Notes under the pieces: model-generated
What the model was told of the DNA's origin: nothing
The model's input: the letters and a program-made list of their open reading frames with translations, nothing else
Database searches by the model: none
Program-made: the position numbers and the translations under genes
Part shown: positions 17,093-26,182 of the stretch, in pieces
How the letters are laid out: each line of letters starts with the position of its first letter
How positions within the stretch are numbered: the stretch's first letter is position 1
Origin: UBA685 sp049890115
GTDB lineage: Bacteria > Pseudomonadota > Alphaproteobacteria > Puniceispirillales > Puniceispirillaceae
Direction of reading: 5' to 3'
NCBI GenBank assembly: GCA_049890115.1
Contig: JBMHCC010000039.1
Span: 1 to 64,000 of the forward strand
Length of the DNA stretch: 64,000 nt

Positions 17093-17980
17093 ATGAAAGC
17101 AGGTGTGATTGGTCTTGGTGATATGGGCTCTGGCCTAGCCAAGAACCTTATCCAAAATGGATTTGAAACGTTTGGTTTTGATATTGATGAAAATCGATTA
17201 GCGCAATTTGCAAAAGCTGGTGGGCATGCCTGCCAGACAGTTGGCGATGTTGGTAAAGCAGCTGATGCTGTTTTCATTATGGTGATGAATGGCACACAAG
17301 TGCATGATGTCATTTTTGGCAAAACTGGTCTGATCCACCATCTAGCCAAAAATAGCCTGATTATAATCACCGCCACCATCAAGCCATCTGAGGCACGCGC
17401 GATTGCAGATGAGCTTGCCGATACTGATTGCGATCTAATTGACAGCCCTGTATCTGGCGGTTTTCCAGGGGCACAAAATGGCACGCTAACCATGATGGCA
17501 GCAGCACCAGATGATGTGATGATGCGTGCCAAGACTGTCATGGAAGCAGTATCAGGCACCATCCATCATGTTGGCACAAAGCCAGGTGAAGGTCAGGTCA
17601 TGAAAGCCTGTCTGCAATCTTTGATAGGGTCAATGTTCAGTGCCACCTATGAGGCAGCCGCACTAGCAGCAAAAGCAGGTGTATCTGGGCAAAAATTATT
17701 TGATGTTGTTAGCACATCTGGCGCTGGCTGCGGGATTACCAGCGGCTCTTTGGAAAATATCATTGACCGCAAATTTGAAAATACAGGTTCTGGCATTGGC
17801 ACAATGCACAAAGATCTGACGATATCTCTTGCTATGGCAGAAGAGCTAGGCGTGCCTTTATTCAGCGCATCAACAGCTATGCAGATTTTCCATCAGGGCA
17901 AAAACCAATTTCCCAATGGCGATAATCAATCATGTGCACGTGTGATGGAACAGCTGATTGGCGCTGAATTACATCGCTAG
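17093..17980 (+). CDS. NAD(P)-dependent beta-hydroxyacid dehydrogenase (L-threonate dehydrogenase-like)
   Basis: The 295-residue protein has the Rossmann motif GLGDMGSGLAKNL, the substrate loop DSPVSGGFPGA and the catalytic Lys region GEGQVMKACLQSL. It belongs to the 3-hydroxyisobutyrate dehydrogenase family, and the whole pattern resembles LtnD-type L-threonate dehydrogenases more than tartronate semialdehyde reductases. AAGGAG lies about 7 bases before ATG 17093 (GTG at 17090 is also in frame). A TIM-barrel isomerase gene follows 19 bases later, giving a two-gene operon under the structured leader. Confidence 0.8.
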   Translation: MKAGVIGLGDMGSGLAKNLIQNGFETFGFDIDENRLAQFAKAGGHACQTVGDVGKAADAVFIMVMNGTQVHDVIFGKTGLIHHLAKNSLIIITATIKPSEARAIADELADTDCDLIDSPVSGGFPGAQNGTLTMMAAAPDDVMMRAKTVMEAVSGTIHHVGTKPGEGQVMKACLQSLIGSMFSATYEAAALAAKAGVSGQKLFDVVSTSGAGCGITSGSLENIIDRKFENTGSGIGTMHKDLTISLAMAEELGVPLFSASTAMQIFHQGKNQFPNGDNQSCARVMEQLIGAELHR

Positions 17981-17999
17981 ATAAAAAGGAGTGTGAAAA

Positions 18000-18863
18000 A
18001 TGAAATTAGGCGTTATTTGCGATGGCATTAGCCGTGATTTGACACATTGCGTGAATGTCATGGATGAATTTGACCTTGATTATGCTGAGCTGCAATTTGT
18101 TGGTGACAAGGAAGTTGGTGATCATAGCCTTTCTGAAATCAGAGAGATTGATGCTTTACTTCGTGATAGAGGCAAGCCTGTATCATGCCTATCGCGTCAT
18201 ATCTTTGCCGGCATGACTAGAGCCAATAAAGCAGGAGATGAGCTGCATAGCACCCATATGGATGCGTTAAAAAGAGTCATTGAAATGGCACATATTGTCG
18301 GCTCGCCTCTGGTGCGTATTATGACTCCCAAAAAAGAACAGATTCTATTTGGCCTAAATGGGGCTGAAAAATGGAATGTGGCACATGGCGCATGGGATGA
18401 TATTTTGCCCTTAATCGCGCCAGCCATCGAAGTTGCCAAGGCTGAAAATATCACGCTTGTTGTCGAAACAGGCAATGGCACTATGGTGAATTCCAACTAT
18501 ACAGCACGCAAATTAATTGATGATCTTGATGCCAAAGGGACGCTGAAAGTATTATGGGATCCGGCCAATAATTGCTGGTGCCACGAAACAGCCTTTCCTG
18601 ATGGCTATGATGAGGTCAAAGACGGCTATTTAGGCCATATTCATATCAAAGATGTACAGGTTGATACACCGCGTGCCACCCTAGAAGTTCGCCCAATGGG
18701 AGAAGGCCAGCTGAGGGATCAGTTCCAGCCAATGGCTGATGCTTTGCGCAAAGATAACTATGATGGTGTGATTAGCTTTGAATCTGTTTATCACCCAGGT
18801 AATGGCAATTTTGAAGATGGCTTCAGGCAATGCATTGACCGCTTCAAGGCGCATTTTGCGTGA
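18000..18863 (+). CDS. Sugar phosphate isomerase/epimerase-like TIM-barrel protein
   Basis: The 287-residue protein belongs to the xylose-isomerase-like (AP endonuclease 2) superfamily. Metal-site features are VVETGNG, KVLWDPANNCW, HIHIKDV and the late ISFESVYHPG. Members are isomerases, epimerases or dehydratases of sugars and inositols. It is cotranscribed with the preceding dehydrogenase, so the two probably act in sequence on one sugar acid or polyol. The substrate is unknown. It ends in a shared hairpin with the convergent dgoA gene. Confidence 0.75.
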   Translation: MKLGVICDGISRDLTHCVNVMDEFDLDYAELQFVGDKEVGDHSLSEIREIDALLRDRGKPVSCLSRHIFAGMTRANKAGDELHSTHMDALKRVIEMAHIVGSPLVRIMTPKKEQILFGLNGAEKWNVAHGAWDDILPLIAPAIEVAKAENITLVVETGNGTMVNSNYTARKLIDDLDAKGTLKVLWDPANNCWCHETAFPDGYDEVKDGYLGHIHIKDVQVDTPRATLEVRPMGEGQLRDQFQPMADALRKDNYDGVISFESVYHPGNGNFEDGFRQCIDRFKAHFA

Positions 18864-18888
18864 GTAACACAAATCAAATCACATTATG

Positions 18889-18916
18889 AAGGCAAGGGAT
18901 ATACCCCCCCTGCCTT
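18889..18916. terminator. Bidirectional terminator-like hairpin
   Basis: AAGGCA-GGG (18889-18898) pairs with CCC-TGCCTT (18907-18916) with one internal mismatch, between the converging isomerase and dgoA genes. A TTT follows on the plus strand, and the minus-strand arm reaches the dgoA stop codon. Confidence 0.45.
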
Positions 18917-19557
18917 TATGCGTTTGTGCGATAATATAAAGCGGTAATAGCCGCTATGATAGCATCTGCTTTTTCAGCTAATTCAGCAATAGACTGACCG
19001 GGCTTATAAAGCGCAGAGCCAATGCCAAAACCTGAAATGCCTGATTTGGCATAAGCTGCAAAATCAGGTGATGCGATACCGCCAACCGCATAAAGAGCAC
19101 AATCTGAAGGCAAAACAGCACGCAAGGCAGCAACCCCATCTGGCCCTAATTTATTGGCTGGAAATAATTTTAGCGCATTGGCACCTGCCGCCAGTGCGGC
19201 AAAGGCTTCAGTTGGTGTAAAGACCCCTGGATAGCTTGCCATTTCAAGATGCCTTGTTCTGGCAATTACACCAGCATCACAATTTGGTGACACGATGAAT
19301 TGTCCGCCATGGCGACAGACATCATCAACCTCTTTTGTCTGCAGAACAGTGCCAGCACCCACCATCCCTTTTGTGCCAAGATTATGGGCTGTCACCTCAG
19401 CTGCCAGTTTTATTGATGTTAAGGGCTCAGGTGAATTTAGCGGTATTTCAAGCGTGGTAAAACCTGCTTGTATCAAGGTTTCAGTGACAGCCACTATTTC
19501 ATCTGGTGTGACGCCTCGTAAAATGGCAATAGCCCGCCTGTCAGTGTCTATGGTCAT
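18916..19557 (-). CDS. dgoA: 2-dehydro-3-deoxy-6-phosphogalactonate aldolase
   Basis: The 213-residue class I KDPG/KDPGal aldolase splits KDPGal into pyruvate and glyceraldehyde 3-phosphate. Visible marks are AILRGVTPDEIV, TTLEIPLNSPEP (Glu of the active site), KGMVGAGTVL, IVSPNCD and ALKLFPANKLGP (Schiff-base Lys), with YAVGGIASPDF. The NSP and SPN-D patterns match KDPGal rather than KDPG aldolase. ATG 19557 follows the dgoK stop by two bases, so the kinase and aldolase are translated together as the end of a seven-gene operon. Confidence 0.9.
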   Translation of the reverse strand: MTIDTDRRAIAILRGVTPDEIVAVTETLIQAGFTTLEIPLNSPEPLTSIKLAAEVTAHNLGTKGMVGAGTVLQTKEVDDVCRHGGQFIVSPNCDAGVIARTRHLEMASYPGVFTPTEAFAALAAGANALKLFPANKLGPDGVAALRAVLPSDCALYAVGGIASPDFAAYAKSGISGFGIGSALYKPGQSIAELAEKADAIIAAITALYYRTNA

Positions 19558-19559
19558 TT

Positions 19560-20468
19560 TCACTGCTCCCAAATTTGTTGTGCCAGCGATAATAAAGCTG
19601 TCTGTGCCAGCTTCTCAGAATCACATAGCTGATATGGAATGTTCAAATAGGAAAAGGCAATCTCGTAATAGTTAGCTAGCTGTGATGAGGCAATTAAAGT
19701 CACTGGCATGATATTTGCGCCTAATTGTCCTTTAATCTCAGCACCAATGAGCAGCCCTGATAAAAAGCTGGTACGTGCTTCATCAGAACCGCCAAATAAT
19801 AAGGCAGAAGCACGCAAGTGAAATAGCTGAGATGTCAGATGTTCAGCACCCTGATAGCCTTTGGCCAAGCCCTCATGAAAGGCAGCTTTGTCAAAATCAC
19901 CTATGGTCAGCGTTTTTGCCAGAATAGAATGGCTGGTAATCAGGTCAAAAAGCTCGCCTGTCATAATGGTGGTGAAATCTGTGATCACACCATTTTGCAC
20001 CCTCACCCATTTGGAATGCGTACCAGGCAGACAAAATAGCTGGGCATGTTCTGTGTCTTGATAGGCACCATAAAGCAAGGTTTCTTCACCACGCATCACA
20101 TCAGCTTTATCAGCATGGCGTTGCGCAACACCTGGAATGATACGTATATCAGCAGCGCAATCTGGGACAGATACCGCATATTGTGCCAGCTTTTGTAAAT
20201 CTGCTGGCGTATCAAGATAGGCCGCCTCATGCCAGCCAGCTGCCGCACCTGCCATACCGCAAATCAAAATAGGACAGCCAGCTTTTACCGCAACATCTGA
20301 TAATAACTCTGCCAAATGTGGCTCATAATCAGCTTGGTGAAGGCGTGCCATCCCTTTATCTGAGCGCTTTTCGGCTATCAGCGTGCCATCATGCTGGCAT
20401 GCCCAAAGCCGCACATTACTGGTGCCCCAATCAACCAGAATCCAGTCAGCCTCAGCAGATAAGGACAT
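19560..20468 (-). CDS. dgoK: 2-dehydro-3-deoxygalactonokinase
   Basis: The 302-residue DgoK-type kinase phosphorylates 2-keto-3-deoxygalactonate to KDPGal. It starts with WILVDWGTSNVRLWA, the phosphate-binding DxGTSN motif, and has CGMAGAAAGWHEAAYLDTP, CLPGTHSKWV and LFGGSDEAR. It acts directly before DgoA, completing the De Ley-Doudoroff route. Its start is eight bases from the end of the upstream dehydrogenase gene. Confidence 0.9.
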   Translation of the reverse strand: MSLSAEADWILVDWGTSNVRLWACQHDGTLIAEKRSDKGMARLHQADYEPHLAELLSDVAVKAGCPILICGMAGAAAGWHEAAYLDTPADLQKLAQYAVSVPDCAADIRIIPGVAQRHADKADVMRGEETLLYGAYQDTEHAQLFCLPGTHSKWVRVQNGVITDFTTIMTGELFDLITSHSILAKTLTIGDFDKAAFHEGLAKGYQGAEHLTSQLFHLRASALLFGGSDEARTSFLSGLLIGAEIKGQLGANIMPVTLIASSQLANYYEIAFSYLNIPYQLCDSEKLAQTALLSLAQQIWEQ

Positions 20469-20475
20469 AGGATGC

Positions 20476-21357
20476 CTAGCCTTTCTGGCGTGATAGCAAT
20501 TCTAGATAAATGGCTGAATGATCTAAATCACCACCATCCATCTCATCAACTAATGTTGTATAGCGATCACGCACATCTTGCGTCAAAGGCAGAGATAAAT
20601 CATTTTCAGCTGCTTCATGAAGCACATTATCAAGGTCTTTCACCTGAAACCGTGATGGCCCACCTGGTACAAAATCACCTGTGGTCATGCGTGTGCCATG
20701 CTGTTGTAAGATAATGCTATCAGCAAATCCACCTTTTAGCGCCTGACGCACAGCTGCTGGATTAGCGCCGCCTTTTTCAACAAAGAGCATAGCCTCTGCC
20801 ACCACAGAAATGGTTGCCCCAACAATCGCCTGATTAGCTAGTTTTGATAATTGCCCTGCCCCATCAGGGCCAACATGAACCGCACGTCCCATAGGCGCAA
20901 ATACAGGCTCAGCTTTTGCGAATACGTCCTCATCTCCGCCTGCCATAATCGCAAGGCTGGCAGCTTCAGCACCCTTTGTGCCACCAGATACAGGCGCATC
21001 AAGATGAAAAATACCATGCTCTCTTAGCTTATTCGCATGCAGGCGTGCCTCACTTGCCTTGATAGAGCTCATATCAATGATAATGGCACCTTTGGCAATT
21101 TCATCGACCAGACCTTCATCAAATAACAGCCCTGCTACGGTTGGCCCATCAGCTACCATAAACATGATAATATCAGCATCTTTAACAGCTGATTTTGCAT
21201 CATCACATACCACCGCCCCATCAGCTGCCAGAGCTTCTGCTTTGGCTTTGGTGCGGTTCCATGCCTGCACATGATAGCCAGCACGAAGCAGATTACGTGC
21301 CATGTGATTGCCCATCAAACCAATGCCGATAAAGGCTATTTGTGGTAGCTGTGCCAT
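20476..21357 (-). CDS. NAD(P)-dependent beta-hydroxyacid dehydrogenase
   Basis: This 293-residue member of the 3-hydroxyisobutyrate/tartronate semialdehyde reductase family has GIGLMGNHMARNLL, LDAPVSGGTKGA and GAGQLSKLANQAIVG with the catalytic Lys. The substrate is not certain; reduction of a semialdehyde or oxidation of an aldonate derivative is possible. It is the fifth gene of the minus-strand operon 26013-18916. Confidence 0.8.
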   Translation of the reverse strand: MAQLPQIAFIGIGLMGNHMARNLLRAGYHVQAWNRTKAKAEALAADGAVVCDDAKSAVKDADIIMFMVADGPTVAGLLFDEGLVDEIAKGAIIIDMSSIKASEARLHANKLREHGIFHLDAPVSGGTKGAEAASLAIMAGGDEDVFAKAEPVFAPMGRAVHVGPDGAGQLSKLANQAIVGATISVVAEAMLFVEKGGANPAAVRQALKGGFADSIILQQHGTRMTTGDFVPGGPSRFQVKDLDNVLHEAAENDLSLPLTQDVRDRYTTLVDEMDGGDLDHSAIYLELLSRQKG

Positions 21358-21375
21358 ATTATTATTCCTTTTGCC

Positions 21376-22221
21376 CTAGGCGTCTTGACCAACGATCTGA
21401 CGTTGATGACCAAGCCCTTCAATATGCAAATCCATCACATCACCTTCTTTGAGATAGACAGGCTCTGGCTTCATACCCATCCCAACACCTGGCGGTGTGC
21501 CTGTTGAGATTACATCACCTGGATGCAGGGTCATAAGGCTTGATAAATGCGCGATACATTCAGCCACTGTGAAGATCATAGTAGATGTATTGCCTGTCTG
21601 CATTCGCTTGCCATTCACATCAAGGCTCATTGCCAGATTTTGTGGATTATCAACCTCATCAGCAGTGACCAGCCATGGGCCAATCGGACCGAATGTGTCA
21701 CATGATTTACCTTTCGTCCATTGCCCTGTCAGCTTTGTCTGAAATTGGCGTTCAGACACATCATTTGAAATAAAATAACCAGCGACATAATCTAATGCGT
21801 CATCAGCAGATACATATTTGCAAGGCTTGCCAATCACCACACCAAGTTCAACTTCCCAATCTGTGCGGGTCGAGCCGCGTGGCAGCATTACCATATCATT
21901 GGCACCAACCACGGCTGAGGTTGCTTTCATGAATAAGATAGGATGCTCTGGAATAGAGGCGCCTGTTTCAGCCGCATGATCTGAATAATTCAAACCAATA
22001 CACATGAATTTCCCAATCCCGCCAACACAAGCACCAAGGCGCGGATTACCCTCTACAACTGGCAGGCTACTAATATCTGCTGCTCTGATAGCATCAAGAT
22101 GGCTGAATAATGTCACGCCGTTAATATCATCAACAAGAGATGATAAATCACGGATGTTGCCTGCCTCATCAATGATGCCTGGCTTTTCCAAGCACATGTC
22201 CCCATAGCGCACTAATTTCAT
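21376..22221 (-). CDS. Fumarylacetoacetate hydrolase-family protein (diketo-deoxy sugar acid hydrolase-like)
   Basis: The 281-residue protein has the FAH core: FMCIGLNYSDHAAE, HPILFMKATSAV, WEVELGVVIGK and GDVISTGTPPGVG. Its closest remembered relatives are ureidoglycolate lyase-like proteins and the 2,4-diketo-3-deoxy-L-fuconate or -rhamnonate hydrolases, which release pyruvate and lactate. With the SDR and IlvD/Edd genes beside it, the latter role is favoured. The start is ATG 22221 (MKLVRYGDMC); the longer frame to 22401 runs into the upstream dehydratase gene. Confidence 0.8.
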   Translation of the reverse strand: MKLVRYGDMCLEKPGIIDEAGNIRDLSSLVDDINGVTLFSHLDAIRAADISSLPVVEGNPRLGACVGGIGKFMCIGLNYSDHAAETGASIPEHPILFMKATSAVVGANDMVMLPRGSTRTDWEVELGVVIGKPCKYVSADDALDYVAGYFISNDVSERQFQTKLTGQWTKGKSCDTFGPIGPWLVTADEVDNPQNLAMSLDVNGKRMQTGNTSTMIFTVAECIAHLSSLMTLHPGDVISTGTPPGVGMGMKPEPVYLKEGDVMDLHIEGLGHQRQIVGQDA

Positions 22222-22252
22222 TCTGTTAATTTCCTTCTGTCTATTTTTTTGT

Positions 22253-24055
22253 TTAATGATTATCGCGCGGCAGGCCACGCTTTTTAATGATAGATTGATA
22301 ATCTGGTGCCCCACGCAACACCATACCTTCTGAAAATGGTTCAACCATTTCACGGAAATATTGTTGCCATGGGCTCTGGCTTTCAGGCTGCGGAAATCCA
22401 CCTTGGGCTAGCAATGCAGCAGCACGCTCTGCCAGAACAGCATCATCAACCATCATTGTTACAGTGCAATCATTTAAATCAACACGAATACGATCTCCTG
22501 TTGCAAGCAATGCCAGACCACCGCCATCTGCGGCTTCTGGCGAGGCATTGAGAATAGAAGGCGAGCCTGATGTGCCAGATTGGCGCCCATCACCAATACA
22601 AGGCAGCTCAGAAATCCCCTGTTTGATAAGATAGGCTGGTGGGCGCATATTCACGACCTCTGCCCCGCCTGGATAGCCTTTTGGCCCAGCACCGCGCATA
22701 ACCAAAATAGCGCTATCATCCATCTGATAGCTTTCATCATCAATTTTGGCATGAAAATCATCAGGCCCATCAAACACAAAGGCTGTGCCTTCAAAAGCAT
22801 TTAAATCATCGGGATTGCTGAGATATCGTTTTTGGAAATGGTCACTAATGACACTTGTTTTCATCAAGGCACTATCAAATAGATTGCCTGTCATATTCAG
22901 AAAACCAGCTTCTTGTTTCATTGGATTTGAAACTGTTTTAATCACATCAGCTATCGCGATCGGCCTGTCTTTACAATTATCACCAAGCGACTGGCCATTG
23001 GCTGTCACGGCATCTGGATGAGGCAAAAGATTATGTGCCATCAGCTCGTTAATGACAGCTGGCACGCCGCCTGCTTTGTGATAATCCTCTCCTAGATATT
23101 CACCAGCTGGCTGCAGATTCAGCAATAGTGGGATCTTGTGACCCAAATTTTGCCAATCATCATTGCTAAGATCGATGCCAAGATGACGCGCAATCGCATT
23201 TAAATGAATGGGGGCATTTGTGGAACCGCCAATCGCAGAATTAACGACAATCGCATTCTCAAAAGCCTGTCTTGTCATAATATCGGTTGGCTTCAGGTCT
23301 TCCCATACCATATCAACAATTCTGGCACCTGTGCGATAGGAAACCTGGCCTCTTTCGCGGTAAGGTGCTGGTATCGCAGCAGAGCCTGGTAATTGCATAC
23401 CTAGCACCTCTGCTAATGAATTCATCGTGCTAGCTGTGCCCATAGTATTGCAATAACCAACCGACGGCGCAGCTGATACAGCAAGATCGAGGAAGCCATC
23501 ACCATCAATTTCACCAGCTGCCATCAGCTGGCGTGCTTTCCATAAGATTGTGCCAGATCCTGTGCGTTCGCCATCATGCCAACCATTCAACATAGGCCCC
23601 ACTGATAGCGCAATAGCAGGCATATCAACGGTTGCGGCTGCCATCAACAAAGCAGGCGTTGTCTTATCACAGCCAATCATCAACACAACGCCATCAATCG
23701 GATAGCCATATAGGGTTTCAACCAAGCTGAGATAAGCCAGATTACGATCAAGCATTGCCGTCGGGCGTTTGCCACTTTCCTGAATCGGATGAACGGGAAT
23801 TTCAATCGGCACACCACCAGCAGCGATAATGCCATCACGCACTCTTTTTGCCAGCTCGATATGGTGGCGATTACAAGGTGATAAATCAGAGCCTGTCTGG
23901 GCAATGCCGATAATTGGCTTGCCATCACGCAGCTCTTCTGGTGTCAGCCCATAATTCAGATAACGCTCTGTATAAAGCGCTGTCATTTCTGAATCTTCTG
24001 GATTATTGAACCATTTGCGTGACCGCAAATCTTCAGCTTTGATTTTTTTAGTCAT
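22253..24055 (-). CDS. IlvD/Edd-family sugar-acid dehydratase (arabonate/xylonate dehydratase-like)
   Basis: This 600-residue Fe-S dehydratase resembles L-arabonate and D-xylonate dehydratases: RKWFNNPEDSEMTALYTER, GIAQTGSDLSPCNRHH, MIGCDKTTPA, GYCNTMGTASTMNSLAE and GDGRQSGTSGSPSILN. The three cysteines in PCNRH, GCDKT and GYCNT match those expected to hold the cluster. It removes water from an aldonate to give a 2-keto-3-deoxy acid. The length and the start (WFNNP) separate it from IlvD proper and from Edd. The exact aldonate is unknown; galactonate, fuconate or arabonate are candidates given the neighbours. Confidence 0.85.
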   Translation of the reverse strand: MTKKIKAEDLRSRKWFNNPEDSEMTALYTERYLNYGLTPEELRDGKPIIGIAQTGSDLSPCNRHHIELAKRVRDGIIAAGGVPIEIPVHPIQESGKRPTAMLDRNLAYLSLVETLYGYPIDGVVLMIGCDKTTPALLMAAATVDMPAIALSVGPMLNGWHDGERTGSGTILWKARQLMAAGEIDGDGFLDLAVSAAPSVGYCNTMGTASTMNSLAEVLGMQLPGSAAIPAPYRERGQVSYRTGARIVDMVWEDLKPTDIMTRQAFENAIVVNSAIGGSTNAPIHLNAIARHLGIDLSNDDWQNLGHKIPLLLNLQPAGEYLGEDYHKAGGVPAVINELMAHNLLPHPDAVTANGQSLGDNCKDRPIAIADVIKTVSNPMKQEAGFLNMTGNLFDSALMKTSVISDHFQKRYLSNPDDLNAFEGTAFVFDGPDDFHAKIDDESYQMDDSAILVMRGAGPKGYPGGAEVVNMRPPAYLIKQGISELPCIGDGRQSGTSGSPSILNASPEAADGGGLALLATGDRIRVDLNDCTVTMMVDDAVLAERAAALLAQGGFPQPESQSPWQQYFREMVEPFSEGMVLRGAPDYQSIIKKRGLPRDNH

Positions 24056-24094
24056 GAAGTTACACCTTTCGGTAAGACATAATAATAGCCATCT

Positions 24095-24847
24095 TTAAAT
24101 GGTCCACCCACCATCAATGATGAATTCTTTGCCTGTGACAAAGGCGCTTTCATCTGATGATAAATAAACCGCCAAGGCAGCGATTTCCTCTGGTTTGCCA
24201 ATCCGCCCCATAGGTTGGCGCGCGATGAAATCCTTTACCGCTTTGTCAAAATCACCTGTGGCACGCATTCTGTCATGCAAAGACGGGCTTTCAACTGTGC
24301 CAGGGCAAATACAATTACAGCGCACACCAGTTGTTACATAGTCACGTGCCACTGATTTTGTCAGACCAATAACAGCTGCTTTGGTCACCCCATAGATGAA
24401 ACGATTTGGCACACCAGCAACACTAGAGACCACAGATGACATATTCACAATCGAACCTGAACCACGCTCAATCATCTTTGGCAAAGCAGCGCGAATAGTG
24501 CGATACATAGAACGCACATTGAGATCCATCCCAAATTCCCATTCAGCATCTGTTGACTCAAGCAAGGTGCCAGCATGGACAAAACCAGCACAATTAAACA
24601 AGATATCAGGGTCTGCCTTTGCCACACCATCAGCGACTGATTGATCATCACAAGCATCAAGGTGAAATATCGTCACATTTGGCAGAGCCAAAGCTTCTAA
24701 TTCAGCTAATTTTTCTTGATTAATGTCAGTCGCATAGACAGTTGCGCCTTCTTTGGCCATGGCTATGGTTGTGGCATAGCCAATGCCTTGTGCAGCCGCT
24801 GTCACAAGTGCTATTTTGCCAGCAAGGCGTCCTGATAATTCTGTCAT
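24095..24847 (-). CDS. SDR dehydrogenase (2-keto-3-deoxy-L-fuconate dehydrogenase-like)
   Basis: The 250-residue short-chain dehydrogenase has ALVTAAAQGIG for NAD binding, NCAG, the catalytic Ser and YxxxK (FIYGVTKAAV) and ends in IIDGGWTI. The stretch RYVTTGVRCNCICPGTVESP-like (CNCICPGTVESPSL) is characteristic of the BDH2/2-keto-3-deoxy-L-fuconate dehydrogenase group. It would oxidise a 2-keto-3-deoxy acid to the 2,4-diketo acid that the FAH-family enzyme two genes later hydrolyses. Spacing to both neighbours is short (operon). Confidence 0.8.
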   Translation of the reverse strand: MTELSGRLAGKIALVTAAAQGIGYATTIAMAKEGATVYATDINQEKLAELEALALPNVTIFHLDACDDQSVADGVAKADPDILFNCAGFVHAGTLLESTDAEWEFGMDLNVRSMYRTIRAALPKMIERGSGSIVNMSSVVSSVAGVPNRFIYGVTKAAVIGLTKSVARDYVTTGVRCNCICPGTVESPSLHDRMRATGDFDKAVKDFIARQPMGRIGKPEEIAALAVYLSSDESAFVTGKEFIIDGGWTI

Positions 24848-24864
24848 TATAAAACCCTTTTTAT

Positions 24865-26013
24865 TTAATTTGTCTTAAATGCCTTAATGGTATCATGTCG
24901 CACCGAAATGCCAAGACCTGGCTTATTTGGGATAGCCACAAACCCATCACGCATCTCGATAGGATCTTGTGTTAAGTCACGCCTGAAAGGATGTGATGAT
25001 CTGTCATATTCCATCACAGGCTGGCGCGCAAATAAGGAATGATGGGCATGTGGCAAAGCTGCTAGCCATTGCAGCGAGGCTGCCTGCGCCACAGCACTGC
25101 CCCATATATGAGGGTTCACCTCAACCCCAAATGCCTGTGCCAATGTGGTGATATGACGTGCTGCTGTAAATCCGCCGCAAGAGCCGATATCTGGCTGCGC
25201 TATATCAACAGCACCTGCTTCGAATAAAGCCTTAAAGCCATAAAGTGAATGTTCATTTTCACCACCAGCTATCGCCATTGGCAGCTTGCTGCGTAAATGG
25301 GCATAACCAGCGATATCTTCTGGTACAACAGGTTCTTCATACCAGCGCAAATTCATATCTGCCATCGCATAGCCTAATGATAGTGCTTCATGCTGGCCAT
25401 AGGCGTGGTTGCTATCAACCATCAAGGTGATATCACGCCCTTGAATTGCCTTGCAGATAGCCTCCATCACAGCGATATCATCTTTGACGCCAAAGCCTAA
25501 TTTGACTTTCATCTGGGTAAAGCCGCTATCATGATGCATAATGGCTTCTTCAGCTAGGCGTGCTTGCTCACCTTGGCCTTGGATGCGGTAAAATCCTGTT
25601 GCATAAGGTTGCACCTTGTCACGGAACGCACCGCCCAATAGCTGGGTGATAGGCTGATTATAAAATTGGCCAGCAATATCCCATAAGGCGATGTCAATGC
25701 CGCTAATAGCTGCCATCACAGCACCTTTGCGACCAAAGTCACGTGAGCGATTATACATCTCAAACCACAGCGTTTCAGTATCTAGCGGGTTTTTCCCAAT
25801 CAGTAATGGTGTAAAAGCATGGCTGATGGCACTTGCGGCAATTTCAGGTGCCTCTAGCCCTTGTACAAAAGCCTCTCCCCATCCGGTGATGCCGCATTGC
25901 GTGGTTATCTCAACAAGTGTCGCAGAACGTGTGCCAACCCATCCTTGTGAAAAAGCAAAAGGTGTCTCTAATGGCGATTTCAAAATATGGACGTCAATTT
26001 TCGCTATTTTCAT
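24865..26013 (-). CDS. Enolase-superfamily enzyme, galactarolactone cycloisomerase-like
   Basis: The 382-residue protein has MKVKLGFG (K-x-K), metal ligands in MVDSNHAYG, WYEEPVVPED and AGGENE, and a C-terminal VNPHIWGSAVAQAASLQ. The motifs GWGEAFVQG, ALSGIDIALWD-like and EEPVVPED strongly recall Agrobacterium D-galactarolactone cycloisomerase (Gci), and less so galactonate dehydratases. It is the first gene of the seven-gene operon, so it probably acts early on a lactone or aldonate. The precise reaction is inferred. Confidence 0.75.
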   Translation of the reverse strand: MKIAKIDVHILKSPLETPFAFSQGWVGTRSATLVEITTQCGITGWGEAFVQGLEAPEIAASAISHAFTPLLIGKNPLDTETLWFEMYNRSRDFGRKGAVMAAISGIDIALWDIAGQFYNQPITQLLGGAFRDKVQPYATGFYRIQGQGEQARLAEEAIMHHDSGFTQMKVKLGFGVKDDIAVMEAICKAIQGRDITLMVDSNHAYGQHEALSLGYAMADMNLRWYEEPVVPEDIAGYAHLRSKLPMAIAGGENEHSLYGFKALFEAGAVDIAQPDIGSCGGFTAARHITTLAQAFGVEVNPHIWGSAVAQAASLQWLAALPHAHHSLFARQPVMEYDRSSHPFRRDLTQDPIEMRDGFVAIPNKPGLGISVRHDTIKAFKTN

Positions 26014-26182
26014 GACACTAATATCCCCTTCAGATAGCCTTTAAGCTGTTCTAGCTTCTCAGAAATTCTCGCCTTTGACAATTTGGCATTGCCCATCTTT
26101 ATGACGAGTTTCACCTTGACAATCAAAGCCATTCTTTTTCACAATTTCAGATAGCTTCAGCCATATTGTGGAGGTAGGCAAG

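Noticed and set aside
22221..22401. N-terminal extension of the FAH-family gene
   Set aside because: It would overlap the start of the upstream dehydratase coding region and lacks family similarity; MKLVRYG is the typical start.
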